A DNA stretch of 64,000 nt. Origin: Hoeflea ulvae. Its GTDB lineage: Bacteria > Pseudomonadota > Alphaproteobacteria > Rhizobiales > Rhizobiaceae. Shown piece after piece: positions 9,979 to 17,763 of this stretch. The stretch's first letter is position 1; each line of letters begins with the position of its first letter. The translations under genes were made by a program, and so were the position numbers. The notes beneath the pieces are model-generated. The model made no database searches. It saw nothing but the letters and a program-made list of their open reading frames with translations, and was not told the DNA's origin. Location of the stretch: positions 2,053,501-2,117,500 of the forward strand of contig NZ_JAOVZQ010000001.1 of assembly GCF_026619435.1 (NCBI RefSeq), written 5' to 3'.

Positions 9979-10302
9979 GATTCACTCTTTCAATCCATGT
10001 CCGGCCGGTCAGCCGGGGCAACGGTTTCGCTGGTCACAGCCGGGTAGCCGATGCGCCCGGCGCACACAACCCCTCGAAAACCGGGGCCAATCGAGCAACA
10101 GTTAGGCCGCGAACTTGCGAAGTCCATACGCGTTTGGCAAGGCCCTGTCGGATTCGGCCACAGATTTGCATGGTGCAGGCGCGGTGGAGCCGCGCTTTGA
10201 ATGCAAGAAATGGGGAAAGCGAGGGGAGAAACGGGCGCGGCGGGGACGGCCGCGCCACCGGCGCCACGCACCTGATCCAGGAGGCGCGCGCCGGTATTCG
10301 GT
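9979..10302. other. Gene-free spacer with one G+C-rich hairpin
   Basis: No gene with a ribosome-binding site or family resemblance is visible in these 324 bases. A stem pairs GGCGCGGC at 10234-10241 with GCCGCGCC at 10249-10256. It may end transcription of the oxidoreductase gene on the minus strand, but it lacks a clear T-run. Confidence 0.4.
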
Positions 10303-11226
10303 TTACCTGACAGTGACGACGATCTTGCCCACGGCATGGCCATCGGCAAGCTTGTCATAGGCCGCAGCAACATCGGCCAACTCGTAGCTGCTGTCGATCA
10401 CCGGCTTGACGATGCCCTTGTCGATCAGGGCGCTCAGTTCGCTCAGCTGCGCGCCGTTGGGCGACATGAAGAACCATTCGAAGCGGACGCCGTGCTTTTC
10501 GGCCAGATTGTTTGTATCCTGTCCCTTGATCGAGACCAGGACGCCGCCCTTTTTCAGCACGCCGAAGGAGCGCTCCATGGTTTCGCCGCCCAGCATGTCG
10601 AACACGACGTCGTAATCGGACACGCTGTCCTCGAAGTTTTCGGTCCTGTAATCGATCACCTCGTCGGCGCCGAGCGAGCGCACCAGATCGGCATTGCCGG
10701 CGCTGGTGGTGGTGGCGACATGGGCGCCGATATGCTTGGCGATCTGGATTGCCAGCGTGCCAACACCGCCGGAACCGGCATGGATCAGGATCTTCTGCCC
10801 GGCCTTGAGTGCGGCCTTGTCGACCAGCGCCTGCCATGCCGTCAGCCCGGCCAGTGGGATCGACGCCGCTTCGGCGTGGCTGAGGCCGGCGGGCTTCAGG
10901 GCCAGTTCATCGGCCTTGATGCGGGCGACTTCCGCCAGTGATCCCGCATCGTCCTGGTTGGGGCGGGCATAGACCGCGTCCCCCAGCTTGATGCCCGCAA
11001 CATTGGCGCCGATCTTGCTGACAACACCCGAGACGTCATAGCCCATCACATGCGGGAAACTCAGCGGGATGATGTCCTTCATCTGTCCGGCGCGCACGAT
11101 GTTGTCGATCGGGTTGAGGCTGGCGGCATGCACCTGGATCAGCACCGAATCCGCGTCCAGAACCGGGTCCGGAACGTCTGCGATTTCGACGTCGGTGGCG
11201 TAATTGTTGATGATGGCGGCTTTCAT
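10303..11226 (-). CDS. NADP-dependent oxidoreductase, quinone reductase/zinc-less MDR type
   Basis: The 307-residue product has a GroES-like N-terminal domain (MKAAIINNYATDVEIADVPDP) and a Rossmann domain with IHAGSGGVGTLAIQIAKHIGA. It lacks the cysteine and histidine ligands of the catalytic-zinc alcohol dehydrogenases, so a quinone/enone reductase using NADPH is likely. I chose ATG 11226 because AAAGGA lies about eight bases upstream; the open frame extends to 11292 without support. The exact substrate cannot be assigned. It is a single gene. Confidence 0.88.
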   Translation of the reverse strand: MKAAIINNYATDVEIADVPDPVLDADSVLIQVHAASLNPIDNIVRAGQMKDIIPLSFPHVMGYDVSGVVSKIGANVAGIKLGDAVYARPNQDDAGSLAEVARIKADELALKPAGLSHAEAASIPLAGLTAWQALVDKAALKAGQKILIHAGSGGVGTLAIQIAKHIGAHVATTTSAGNADLVRSLGADEVIDYRTENFEDSVSDYDVVFDMLGGETMERSFGVLKKGGVLVSIKGQDTNNLAEKHGVRFEWFFMSPNGAQLSELSALIDKGIVKPVIDSSYELADVAAAYDKLADGHAVGKIVVTVR

Positions 11227-11468
11227 GCGGTCATTCCTTTCGTGAACCGGCCGCGCCGCGTCATCGGACATTTGATGCGCGGCTGCCGTCACTCGTGTTC
11301 ATTCAACCCCGGACCTCGGCCCGGCGCCGTTCGCCGGGGAAGGGCGGCGCCGGGAGGGGCCGGGACTGATCCGGTTCCGTCGTTACCGGGTCGGCCCGGA
11401 GACTGCGGAACTGGGGCGGATGGCGGTCCGCGTCAATGGGAATGACATCATCGTGATGGGGCCTGAGC

Positions 11469-12554
11469 CTATTTGGCGTCCGGTGCCAGGCAGTCCCGGA
11501 TGGAACCGGCCATGCCGCGGATCACCTCGAAATAGAGCTCCGGACCGTCTTCCAGCGCAGCACCGAGCGGATCGATCGTGGCGGTTCTGGCATCGCTGCC
11601 CTCGACCACCACATCGATCAGCCGGCTTTCGAATTGCGGCTCGGCAAACACGCAGGTGGCCCCGAGCTCGGCAATCTTGTCGTGGATCGCGGAAACCCGT
11701 TCGGCGCCTGGGCGCACTTCGGGATTGACCGTGACCGAACCGGCCGCCGAGATGCCGAAGCGTTTCTCGAAATACTGGTAGGCGTCGTGGAAGACGATGA
11801 ATCCCTTGTCATGAACCGGCACCAGGCTGGCGGTGATTTCGCTCACCAGCCCGTTGAGCTGCTTTTCGACCCTGGCGGCATTGGCGGCATAGGCGGCGGC
11901 ATTGGCCGGATCGGATTCGATCAATGCTTCGCTGATGGCGCCGACGAAGATCTTGGCGTTCATCGGGTCCAGCCAGACATGGGCGTCAAATCCGCCATGC
12001 GCATCATGGTCTCCGTGGTCGTCATGCTTGTCATGGTCGTCATGGGCCGCATGGCCATCGGCGTGATCGTCCTTGTCGTCATGATGGGCAGCTTCGTGCC
12101 CGTCGTGATCATCATGGCCATCGTCATCGTGCCCGGCATGGCCTTCCTCACCGTCGTGATCCTCATGCGCATGCGCTTCAAAGGCTCCGCCGGTCCGGAA
12201 CGGAAGCTTGACCAGCCCGTCGCTGTCCATCAGTTCGACGACGCGGGCGCGCGCGCCGATGGTCTCGATCGGCTTTTCCAGGAAGGTTTCGAGTTCATGG
12301 CCGATCCAGAACACCAGATCTGCATCTTCAAGCGCTGACGCCTGGCTCGGCTTCAAGGCATAGGAATGCGGCGAGGCAGCGCCCGAAACGATGAGGTCGG
12401 GGGTGCCGACACCCTCCATGACCGCGGCGACCAGCGAATGGACCGGCTTGATCGAGGCAACCACACGCGGTTCGGCAAGGCTCCCGGTCGCCAGCGCCGG
12501 TGACAGGGCGAGGGAAATGGCTGCGCTGGCAAGCAAACGGCGAAATGTCATCAT
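11469..12554 (-). CDS. znuA: Zinc ABC transporter substrate-binding protein ZnuA
   Basis: This 361-residue periplasmic protein captures Zn2+ and delivers it to ZnuB. It starts with a Sec signal peptide (about residues 1-27, ending at GSLA). The cluster-9 binding-protein motifs follow: VASIKPVHSLVAAVMEG, ASPHSYALKPSQ with a ligand histidine, and FDAHVWLDPMNAK. Between roughly residues 128 and 195 lies a very His/Asp-rich loop, the usual ZnuA metal-gathering loop, here long. The GAGG-like site lies nine bases before ATG 12554; a second ATG follows directly. It is divergent from znuC-znuB-zur across the palindrome at 12574-12607. Confidence 0.95.
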   Translation of the reverse strand: MMTFRRLLASAAISLALSPALATGSLAEPRVVASIKPVHSLVAAVMEGVGTPDLIVSGAASPHSYALKPSQASALEDADLVFWIGHELETFLEKPIETIGARARVVELMDSDGLVKLPFRTGGAFEAHAHEDHDGEEGHAGHDDDGHDDHDGHEAAHHDDKDDHADGHAAHDDHDKHDDHGDHDAHGGFDAHVWLDPMNAKIFVGAISEALIESDPANAAAYAANAARVEKQLNGLVSEITASLVPVHDKGFIVFHDAYQYFEKRFGISAAGSVTVNPEVRPGAERVSAIHDKIAELGATCVFAEPQFESRLIDVVVEGSDARTATIDPLGAALEDGPELYFEVIRGMAGSIRDCLAPDAK

Positions 12555-12573
12555 GTCGTGTATCCTCGGTGAT

Positions 12574-12607
12574 GTTATATGATTACATTGTTGTGTAATG
12601 CTATAAC
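12574..12607. promoter_or_regulatory. Nested palindrome, likely Zur operator for both zinc transcripts
   Basis: The 34-base element has outer arms GTTATA (12574-12579) and TATAAC (12602-12607), and inner arms ATTACA (12582-12587) and TGTAAT (12594-12599). All are perfect inverted repeats around the same centre. The A+T-rich GTTATA/TATAAC arms resemble alphaproteobacterial Zur boxes. It sits 20 bases from the znuA start and 55 from the znuC start, so one Zur complex could silence both directions when zinc is plentiful. The protein assignment is inferred from the neighbouring zur gene. Confidence 0.75.
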
Positions 12608-12661
12608 GTGTGGCATATCTTGCCGCAAGACAGAAACGCGATTTTTCCTGGATTCCTTTCC

Positions 12662-13567
12662 GTGGCTACCAACACGCCTCTCATATCGCTCACCCATGCG
12701 GGTGTGGAACGCGCCGGCCGGTGGCTGGTCCGCGGCGTCGATCTTGCCGTCAGCCAGGGCGAGATCGTCACGCTGATCGGCCCCAATGGATCGGGCAAGT
12801 CGACCACCGCGAAAATGGCGCTCGGCGTCATGAAGCCGGATGCCGGCTCGGCGCAGCGAGCGCCCGGCCTCAAGGTCGGCTATGTGCCGCAAAAGCTCTC
12901 GATCGACTGGACCTTGCCGCTGACCGTGGCGCGCTTCATGCACCTGACCGGCACGCCGACGGCCAACCAGGTCGACCATGCGCTCGCCGCCACCGGCATC
13001 GCCCATCTGGCGCAATCCGAAGTGCGCAATCTTTCCGGCGGCGAATTCCAGCGCGCCATGCTTGCCCGCGCCATTGCCCGCAAGCCCGATCTGCTGGTGC
13101 TGGACGAGCCGGTGCAGGGCGTCGATTTCACCGGCGAGATCGCGCTCTATGACCTGATCAAGCGGATCCGCGATGACATCGGCTGCGGCGTGCTGCTGAT
13201 CTCGCATGACCTGCATGTGGTGATGGCGGCGACCGACCGGGTGATCTGCCTCAACGGCCATGTCTGCTGCCAGGGCTCGCCCGTCGCCGTGGCTTCGAGC
13301 GAGGAATACCGCCGCCTGTTCGGCGGCCGCGCCGATGCGACCCTGGCGGTCTACGAGCACAATCACGACCACACCCATCTTGCCGATGGAACCGTGCGCC
13401 ATGCCGACGGCTCGGTGACCGAGCACTGCCATCCCGGCGACGGCCATCATGATCACGGCCATGATCACAACCATGGCCATGACCATGATCACGGCCATCA
13501 CTTGCCGCCCGGCGCGCTCAAGCCCGGCACAGCATCAACGACAGGGGCAGGGGGCAGCAATGCTTGA
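12662..13567 (+). CDS. znuC: Zinc ABC transporter ATP-binding protein ZnuC
   Basis: The 301-residue ATPase drives zinc import. It has Walker A (GPNGSGKST), the ABC signature (LSGGEFQRAMLARAIA), Walker B (LLVLDEPVQG) and a switch histidine (LISHDLHVV). The C-terminal 60 residues or so are extremely His/Asp-rich (for example HDHGHDHNHGHDHDHGHH), a cytoplasmic extension absent from E. coli ZnuC (about 250 residues). I prefer the GTG at 12662, which begins ATNTPLISLTHAGVERAGR; no strong ribosome site is seen, and a GTG at 12608 would add 18 residues. It overlaps znuB by eight bases. Confidence 0.93.
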   Translation: MATNTPLISLTHAGVERAGRWLVRGVDLAVSQGEIVTLIGPNGSGKSTTAKMALGVMKPDAGSAQRAPGLKVGYVPQKLSIDWTLPLTVARFMHLTGTPTANQVDHALAATGIAHLAQSEVRNLSGGEFQRAMLARAIARKPDLLVLDEPVQGVDFTGEIALYDLIKRIRDDIGCGVLLISHDLHVVMAATDRVICLNGHVCCQGSPVAVASSEEYRRLFGGRADATLAVYEHNHDHTHLADGTVRHADGSVTEHCHPGDGHHDHGHDHNHGHDHDHGHHLPPGALKPGTASTTGAGGSNA

Positions 13568-14405
13568 CGATTTCTTCACCCGCGCCATCGTCGCCGGCCT
13601 CGGCGTTGCCCTGGTCGCCGGGCCGCTCGGCTGTTTCATCATCTGGCGCCGGCTGGCCTATTTCGGCGATACGCTGTCCCATGCTGCCCTGCTCGGCGTG
13701 GCGCTGGCGTTCCTGCTCGAGGTCAATGTGACCCTGGCCGTCTTTGCCGTCTCGGCGCTGATCTCGCTGGCCCTGCTGGCCCTGCAGAAGCGCGCCACGC
13801 TGTCATCCGACGCGCTGCTCGGCCTGCTGTCGCATTCTGCGCTGGCGCTCGGTCTGGTGGCGCTGGCTTTCATGAGCTGGGTCCGCATCGATCTGATGGG
13901 GCTGCTGTTCGGCGACATCCTTGCCGTGTCGAAAACCGACATCGCCGTGATCTGGAGCGGTGGCATCGCCGTGCTGGGCGTGCTGGTGCTGATCTGGCGG
14001 CCATTGTTTGCCGCCACCGTCAATGCCGAACTGGCCGAGGCCGAGGGGCTCAATCCGGACCGGGCCAATCTGGTCTTCATGATCCTGATGGCCACCGTCA
14101 TCGCCATTTCGATGAAGATCGTCGGCGTGCTGCTGATCACCGCCATGCTGATCATTCCCGCCGCCACCGCCCGCCGTTTTGCATCCGGGCCGGAGCAGAT
14201 GGCGGTGTTTGCCTCGATCATCGGCATGCTGGCGGTGGTGCTGGGGCTGGAAGGCTCGCTCAACTGGGACACGCCCTCGGGACCGACGATCGTGGTTGCG
14301 GCGCTGGGGCTTTTTCTTCTCGCCATGTCGCCGCTGGGCGGACGTATCGCCAGCCTGGCAAAACAGCGGTCCGACCGCATCAACCGGAAAGGCAGCCTGT
14401 CATGA
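13560..14405 (+). CDS. znuB: Zinc ABC transporter permease ZnuB
   Basis: This 281-residue inner-membrane protein belongs to the ABC-3 permease family with about eight hydrophobic helices (LGVALVAGPLGCFIIWRRLAYFGDTLSHAALLGVALAFLL at the start). It forms the Zn2+ channel with ZnuC and ZnuA. An AGGGGGC ribosome site precedes ATG 13560. The gene starts inside the end of znuC and its own stop overlaps the zur ATG as ATGA, so the three genes are one translationally coupled operon. Confidence 0.94.
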   Translation: MLDDFFTRAIVAGLGVALVAGPLGCFIIWRRLAYFGDTLSHAALLGVALAFLLEVNVTLAVFAVSALISLALLALQKRATLSSDALLGLLSHSALALGLVALAFMSWVRIDLMGLLFGDILAVSKTDIAVIWSGGIAVLGVLVLIWRPLFAATVNAELAEAEGLNPDRANLVFMILMATVIAISMKIVGVLLITAMLIIPAATARRFASGPEQMAVFASIIGMLAVVLGLEGSLNWDTPSGPTIVVAALGLFLLAMSPLGGRIASLAKQRSDRINRKGSLS

Positions 14406-14818
14406 GTGAAGCGGTCCACTTCCATGGTCGCGACGCGGCCGATCTGACCAAGAACCAGTCCCTGGTGTTTGGCGCGCTTTCGCGCGCCGAGGGGCCCCTG
14501 TCGGCCTATACCATTCTGGACCAGTTGCGCGACGACGGTTTTCGCGCCCCGCTGCAGGTCTATCGGGCGCTCGACAAGCTGGTCGAGACCGGCATGGTGC
14601 ACCGGCTCGAAAGCCTCAACGCATTCGTCGCCTGCCGCCATCCCGGCTGCGACAGCCACGAAACCATCGCCTTCGCCATCTGCGAGACCTGCGGCAAGGT
14701 CACCGAGATTTCCGACGAGGCGCTGGAAAACCGCCTGCGCCAGCTTGCCCGCGAAGACGGCTTTACCGTCAAGAAGGCGGTGGTTGAACTGCGTGGAGTC
14801 TGCGCCGGCTGCGCGTGA
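14402..14818 (+). CDS. zur: Zinc uptake regulator Zur (Fur family)
   Basis: The 138-residue protein has the Fur-family winged helix (QSLVFGALSRAEGPLSAYTILDQL, then PLQVYRALDKLVETGMVHRLES) and the structural zinc cysteines CETC near 98-101 and CAGC at the end. The HETIAFAICETCGKV segment is typical of Zur rather than Fur. It should repress zinc uptake genes when loaded with Zn2+, most simply through the palindrome upstream of znuC, making this an autoregulated loop. Confidence 0.92.
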   Translation: MSEAVHFHGRDAADLTKNQSLVFGALSRAEGPLSAYTILDQLRDDGFRAPLQVYRALDKLVETGMVHRLESLNAFVACRHPGCDSHETIAFAICETCGKVTEISDEALENRLRQLAREDGFTVKKAVVELRGVCAGCA

Positions 14819-14952
14819 GGCGGATCGGGCACTGAGCCGGACGCCGGATGCCGCACGATCCTGATCGCCTTGACGAAGACGCGGCACGAAACCGCCGGCC
14901 CTTGCTGCACGGTGTCAGCCATGATCCCGCGCCGCTGCGGCCGTGAAGGGGA

Positions 14953-15236
14953 TCAGGCCCTTTTCGTGACCGTGTATTTCGACGGGCCGATATTGGAATC
15001 CACGAATAGGCTGCAATCATTGTGGCGGTTGCTGTCCTTGTAGATCAGGGTATTGCCCTTGTCATAATGCCCGATCACCGGCGGCGGCGCTTTCAGGGTC
15101 ATGGTGCCCTGCGCATCATTGGGCACGACCGGCGCTGTTGATGGAACATTCGGAAAAAAATCTCGACCACAGTGGCCGCCAGCTTGTCCGTTTGATTGTT
15201 GCGGTAAACAATGCCGCCTTCGACTTTTCTGGCCAT
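14953..15236 (-). pseudogene. Small conserved-looking gene broken by a frameshift in a 7-base homopolymer
   Basis: On the minus strand an ATG at 15236 has a perfect GGAGG seven bases upstream. It opens MARKVEGGIVYRNNQTDK and then LAATVVEIFF before meeting a run of seven T residues (A-run at 15154-15160). In the starting frame the protein soon ends with unrelated sequence. One extra base in the run joins it to a second open frame (PNVPSTAPVVPNDAQG to DSNIGPSKYTVTKRA) ending at TGA 14953. The repaired product would be about 94 residues, basic at both ends, with one cysteine, no signal peptide and no membrane segment. I do not recognise the family. A sequencing error, a true mutation, phase variation or programmed slippage would all look like this. 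Confidence 0.6.
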
Positions 15237-15252
15237 AATATATCCTCCAATT

Positions 15253-15267
15253 ATGTATTTAATACAT
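15253..15267. promoter_or_regulatory. 15-base perfect palindrome upstream of the frameshifted gene
   Basis: ATGTATT and AATACAT are perfect inverted arms around a central T. The site lies 17 bases upstream of the ATG at 15236, so a bound dimer would block that promoter. The 254 bases between it and the kinase gene at 15522 are otherwise without a convincing gene. Confidence 0.5.
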
Positions 15268-15521
15268 GGAGACACTAGGTGAGTATCGAATTTCGGTCAA
15301 CAATACACAGAATAACGGGTTTTCGCAGCGGGTACCGGCAGCGGTATTATTGAAAATTATCCAATCGCGCTTTTCCACTGGATCCGACGGACTGGCGGAT
15401 CCAACAAGGCCGCCGTCGGCCCGGAACTGCCGGTCATCCTGGCGACAGGTGCAGTGTGTTAACCCGGTACCTGTAGTCAGGGTGTCTGTGATCGTATAGT
15501 TTTTCCAGCTATGCGTTTCTT

Positions 15522-17732
15522 TTGGAGAACTTGTCGGATGGTTCAAAGGTGAAACCGCTCAACCCGGATCCCGTCGCAAGAGCTTTCCAGCCGGTGATCG
15601 ACGCCATGCGTGACGGCGTTGCCATCATGGCCCGGGATGGCACCATCCGGTGTGTGAATGATGTCTGGCGGCAGTTCAGCAGCGACAATGACGGCGACCC
15701 CGACCAGCATTATCTCGGCGGAAACTATCTCCACATTTGCCGCCGGAGCGCCGATCAGGGCGATCAGCTGGCAGCCGAGGTCGAGGCGGGGCTGATGCGG
15801 CTGTTTGCCGATGGACAGGATTATCGTGTCGAATATCCCTGTCACTCCGATACCGAAAAGCGCTGGTTCGAGATGGTCGCCTCGTCGCTCGAATTTGCCG
15901 GGGAACGCTTCGCGCTGATCACCCACCACAACACCACCAGCCGCAATCTGGCCAGGATAGAACTCAGCCATGCGGAGCAGAGCGCCCGCAATCTGGCGGC
16001 GATCGTCGCCACCATGCCCGATGCGGTGATCGCCTTCGATCTTCAAGGACGCATCACCAGCTGGAATGCCGCCGCCGAAAAGCTCTATGGCTATGATCGC
16101 GGCGGAATGGTCGGCCAGTCCATCGAGATGCTCTACCCGCCCGATTGGCCACGACGCGCGGCCGATTACATTGCGGAAATCGTCGCCGGCGAGCTCCAGC
16201 ATTTCGACGTTACGCGGCAGACCCGTGCCGGCCTGCTGCGCACGATCGCTGTCACCGCCGCACCGGTTCGTTCCGCCTCGGGCGACATCATCGGTGCCTC
16301 GACCGTTCATCGCGATGTCACCGAAGAACGCAGGGCGGAGCAGCGGCTGCGCAGCATTCTCGACAATCTGTTTGCCTTTGTCGGTGTGCTGGAGCCCGAC
16401 GGAACCCTGGTCGAGGCCAACCGTGCCCCGCTGGACGCCGCCGGCATCAAGGCCGCCGATGTCATCGGCAAGAAATTCTGGGATTGCTACTGGTGGAACT
16501 ACACCCCGGAGATCCAGAACAGGGTGCAGGAATCCTGCGAGCGCGCCCGCAACGGCGAAACGGTGCGCTATGATGTCGAAGTCCGCGTCGCCGGCGGGCA
16601 GCTGCTGTGGATCGATTTCCAGTTGGCCCCGCTTCTCGATTCCGATGGCAAGATCGTCAACCTGATCCCGTCAGGGATCGACATTTCCGATCGCAAGTCG
16701 ATGATGGCTGCGCTGAAAACCTCGCATGACACCTTCAGGAACATGGTGGCGGGGTCTCCCTTCGGCATCTACACGGTCGATGCCGATTTCCGTCTCGCCC
16801 ATGTCAGTGACGGGGCGCAACCGGTTTTCGCCAATGTGCGCCCCCTGATCGGCCACGATTTTGCCGAAGCATTGCGGATCATCTGGCCTGCCGCTTTCGC
16901 AGAAGAGGCAATCAGCCTGTTCCGCCACACGCTTGAAACCGGAGAGCCCTATCACTCCCCCTCGACTATCGAACGCCGCCAGGACAGCAATGAGATCGAA
17001 TCCTATGACTGGAAGATCGAGCGCATAACCATGCCGGACGGCCGCCCCGGCGTGGTCTGCAATTTTTACGATCTGTCCGAGCGGCAACGCTATGACGAGC
17101 ATATTCGATACCTGATGCGCGAGGTCAATCATCGCTCCAAGAACCTGTTGACCGTGGTCATCTCGATGGCGCGGCAGACCGCCCGCGCCAGCCCGCCGGC
17201 AGAGTTCATTGACCGGTTCTCGCAACGTCTGTTTTCGCTGTCGGGATCACAGGATCTGATTGTGCAGGGCAATTGGGGCGGGGTCAGCGTCCGCGATCTG
17301 GTCCAGTCCCAGATCAAGCATCTCGGCGACGACATGCAGACCGATCGCTTCAGCATCGAGGGCCCGGAAATGGTCTTCACCCCGACTGCCGCGCAAGGCA
17401 TCGGCATGGCGCTGCATGAGCTGTCGACCAATGCGCTGAAATACGGCTCCCTGTCCCGTCTTGGCGGAACCGTCTCGATCGACTGGGACACGCTCGACGA
17501 GGGCAAGGTCTTCCGCATCCGCTGGCATGAGCATGGCGGGCCGCCGGTGACGCTGCCGCAGGAAAGCGGTTTCGGGCGCACCGTGATCGAGCGCATGGCG
17601 GCGATTTCTGTCGGCGGCAAGGTCGACCTCGACTATGCCCCCACCGGCGTTAAATGGGCCCTGATCGCTCCGGTCGGCGAGGTGGTCCTGACCGGTGGCG
17701 CAGAACTGCTCAAATCCATTGGGGAGAGCTGA
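15522..17732 (+). CDS. PAS-domain HWE-family sensor histidine kinase
   Basis: The protein of about 736 residues has a string of PAS folds: roughly 20-140, 150-270 (PDAVIAFDLQGRITSWNAAAEKLYGYDRGGMVGQSI), 275-395 and 405-520. These are followed by an HWE kinase core. The phosphorylated histidine is in REVNHRSKNLLTVV, the N-box in HELSTNALKYGSLSRLGG, and the defining W-x-E in RIRWHEHGG. There is no transmembrane segment, so it is probably a cytoplasmic sensor of light, redox or ligands. No cysteine in an NCRFLQ (LOV) motif is seen. No response regulator is adjacent. The start is uncertain: TTG 15522 has no ribosome site, and GTG 15549 is an alternative. Confidence 0.9.
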   Translation: MENLSDGSKVKPLNPDPVARAFQPVIDAMRDGVAIMARDGTIRCVNDVWRQFSSDNDGDPDQHYLGGNYLHICRRSADQGDQLAAEVEAGLMRLFADGQDYRVEYPCHSDTEKRWFEMVASSLEFAGERFALITHHNTTSRNLARIELSHAEQSARNLAAIVATMPDAVIAFDLQGRITSWNAAAEKLYGYDRGGMVGQSIEMLYPPDWPRRAADYIAEIVAGELQHFDVTRQTRAGLLRTIAVTAAPVRSASGDIIGASTVHRDVTEERRAEQRLRSILDNLFAFVGVLEPDGTLVEANRAPLDAAGIKAADVIGKKFWDCYWWNYTPEIQNRVQESCERARNGETVRYDVEVRVAGGQLLWIDFQLAPLLDSDGKIVNLIPSGIDISDRKSMMAALKTSHDTFRNMVAGSPFGIYTVDADFRLAHVSDGAQPVFANVRPLIGHDFAEALRIIWPAAFAEEAISLFRHTLETGEPYHSPSTIERRQDSNEIESYDWKIERITMPDGRPGVVCNFYDLSERQRYDEHIRYLMREVNHRSKNLLTVVISMARQTARASPPAEFIDRFSQRLFSLSGSQDLIVQGNWGGVSVRDLVQSQIKHLGDDMQTDRFSIEGPEMVFTPTAAQGIGMALHELSTNALKYGSLSRLGGTVSIDWDTLDEGKVFRIRWHEHGGPPVTLPQESGFGRTVIERMAAISVGGKVDLDYAPTGVKWALIAPVGEVVLTGGAELLKSIGES

Positions 17733-17763
17733 GCGGTGCACGCCCGCGCCGCCATTGCCCGCA

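Noticed and set aside
11960..12181. Met/Thr-rich and other open frames over the ZnuA His-rich loop
   Set aside because: They arise from CAT/GAC repeat codons of the real ZnuA loop read in other frames.
14819..14952. Possible short gene just after zur
   Set aside because: No start codon with a ribosome site; open frames here continue antisense to zur.
15259..15546. 95-codon minus-strand frame upstream of the kinase
   Set aside because: No ribosome site, no recognisable protein character, and it spans the palindrome that looks regulatory.
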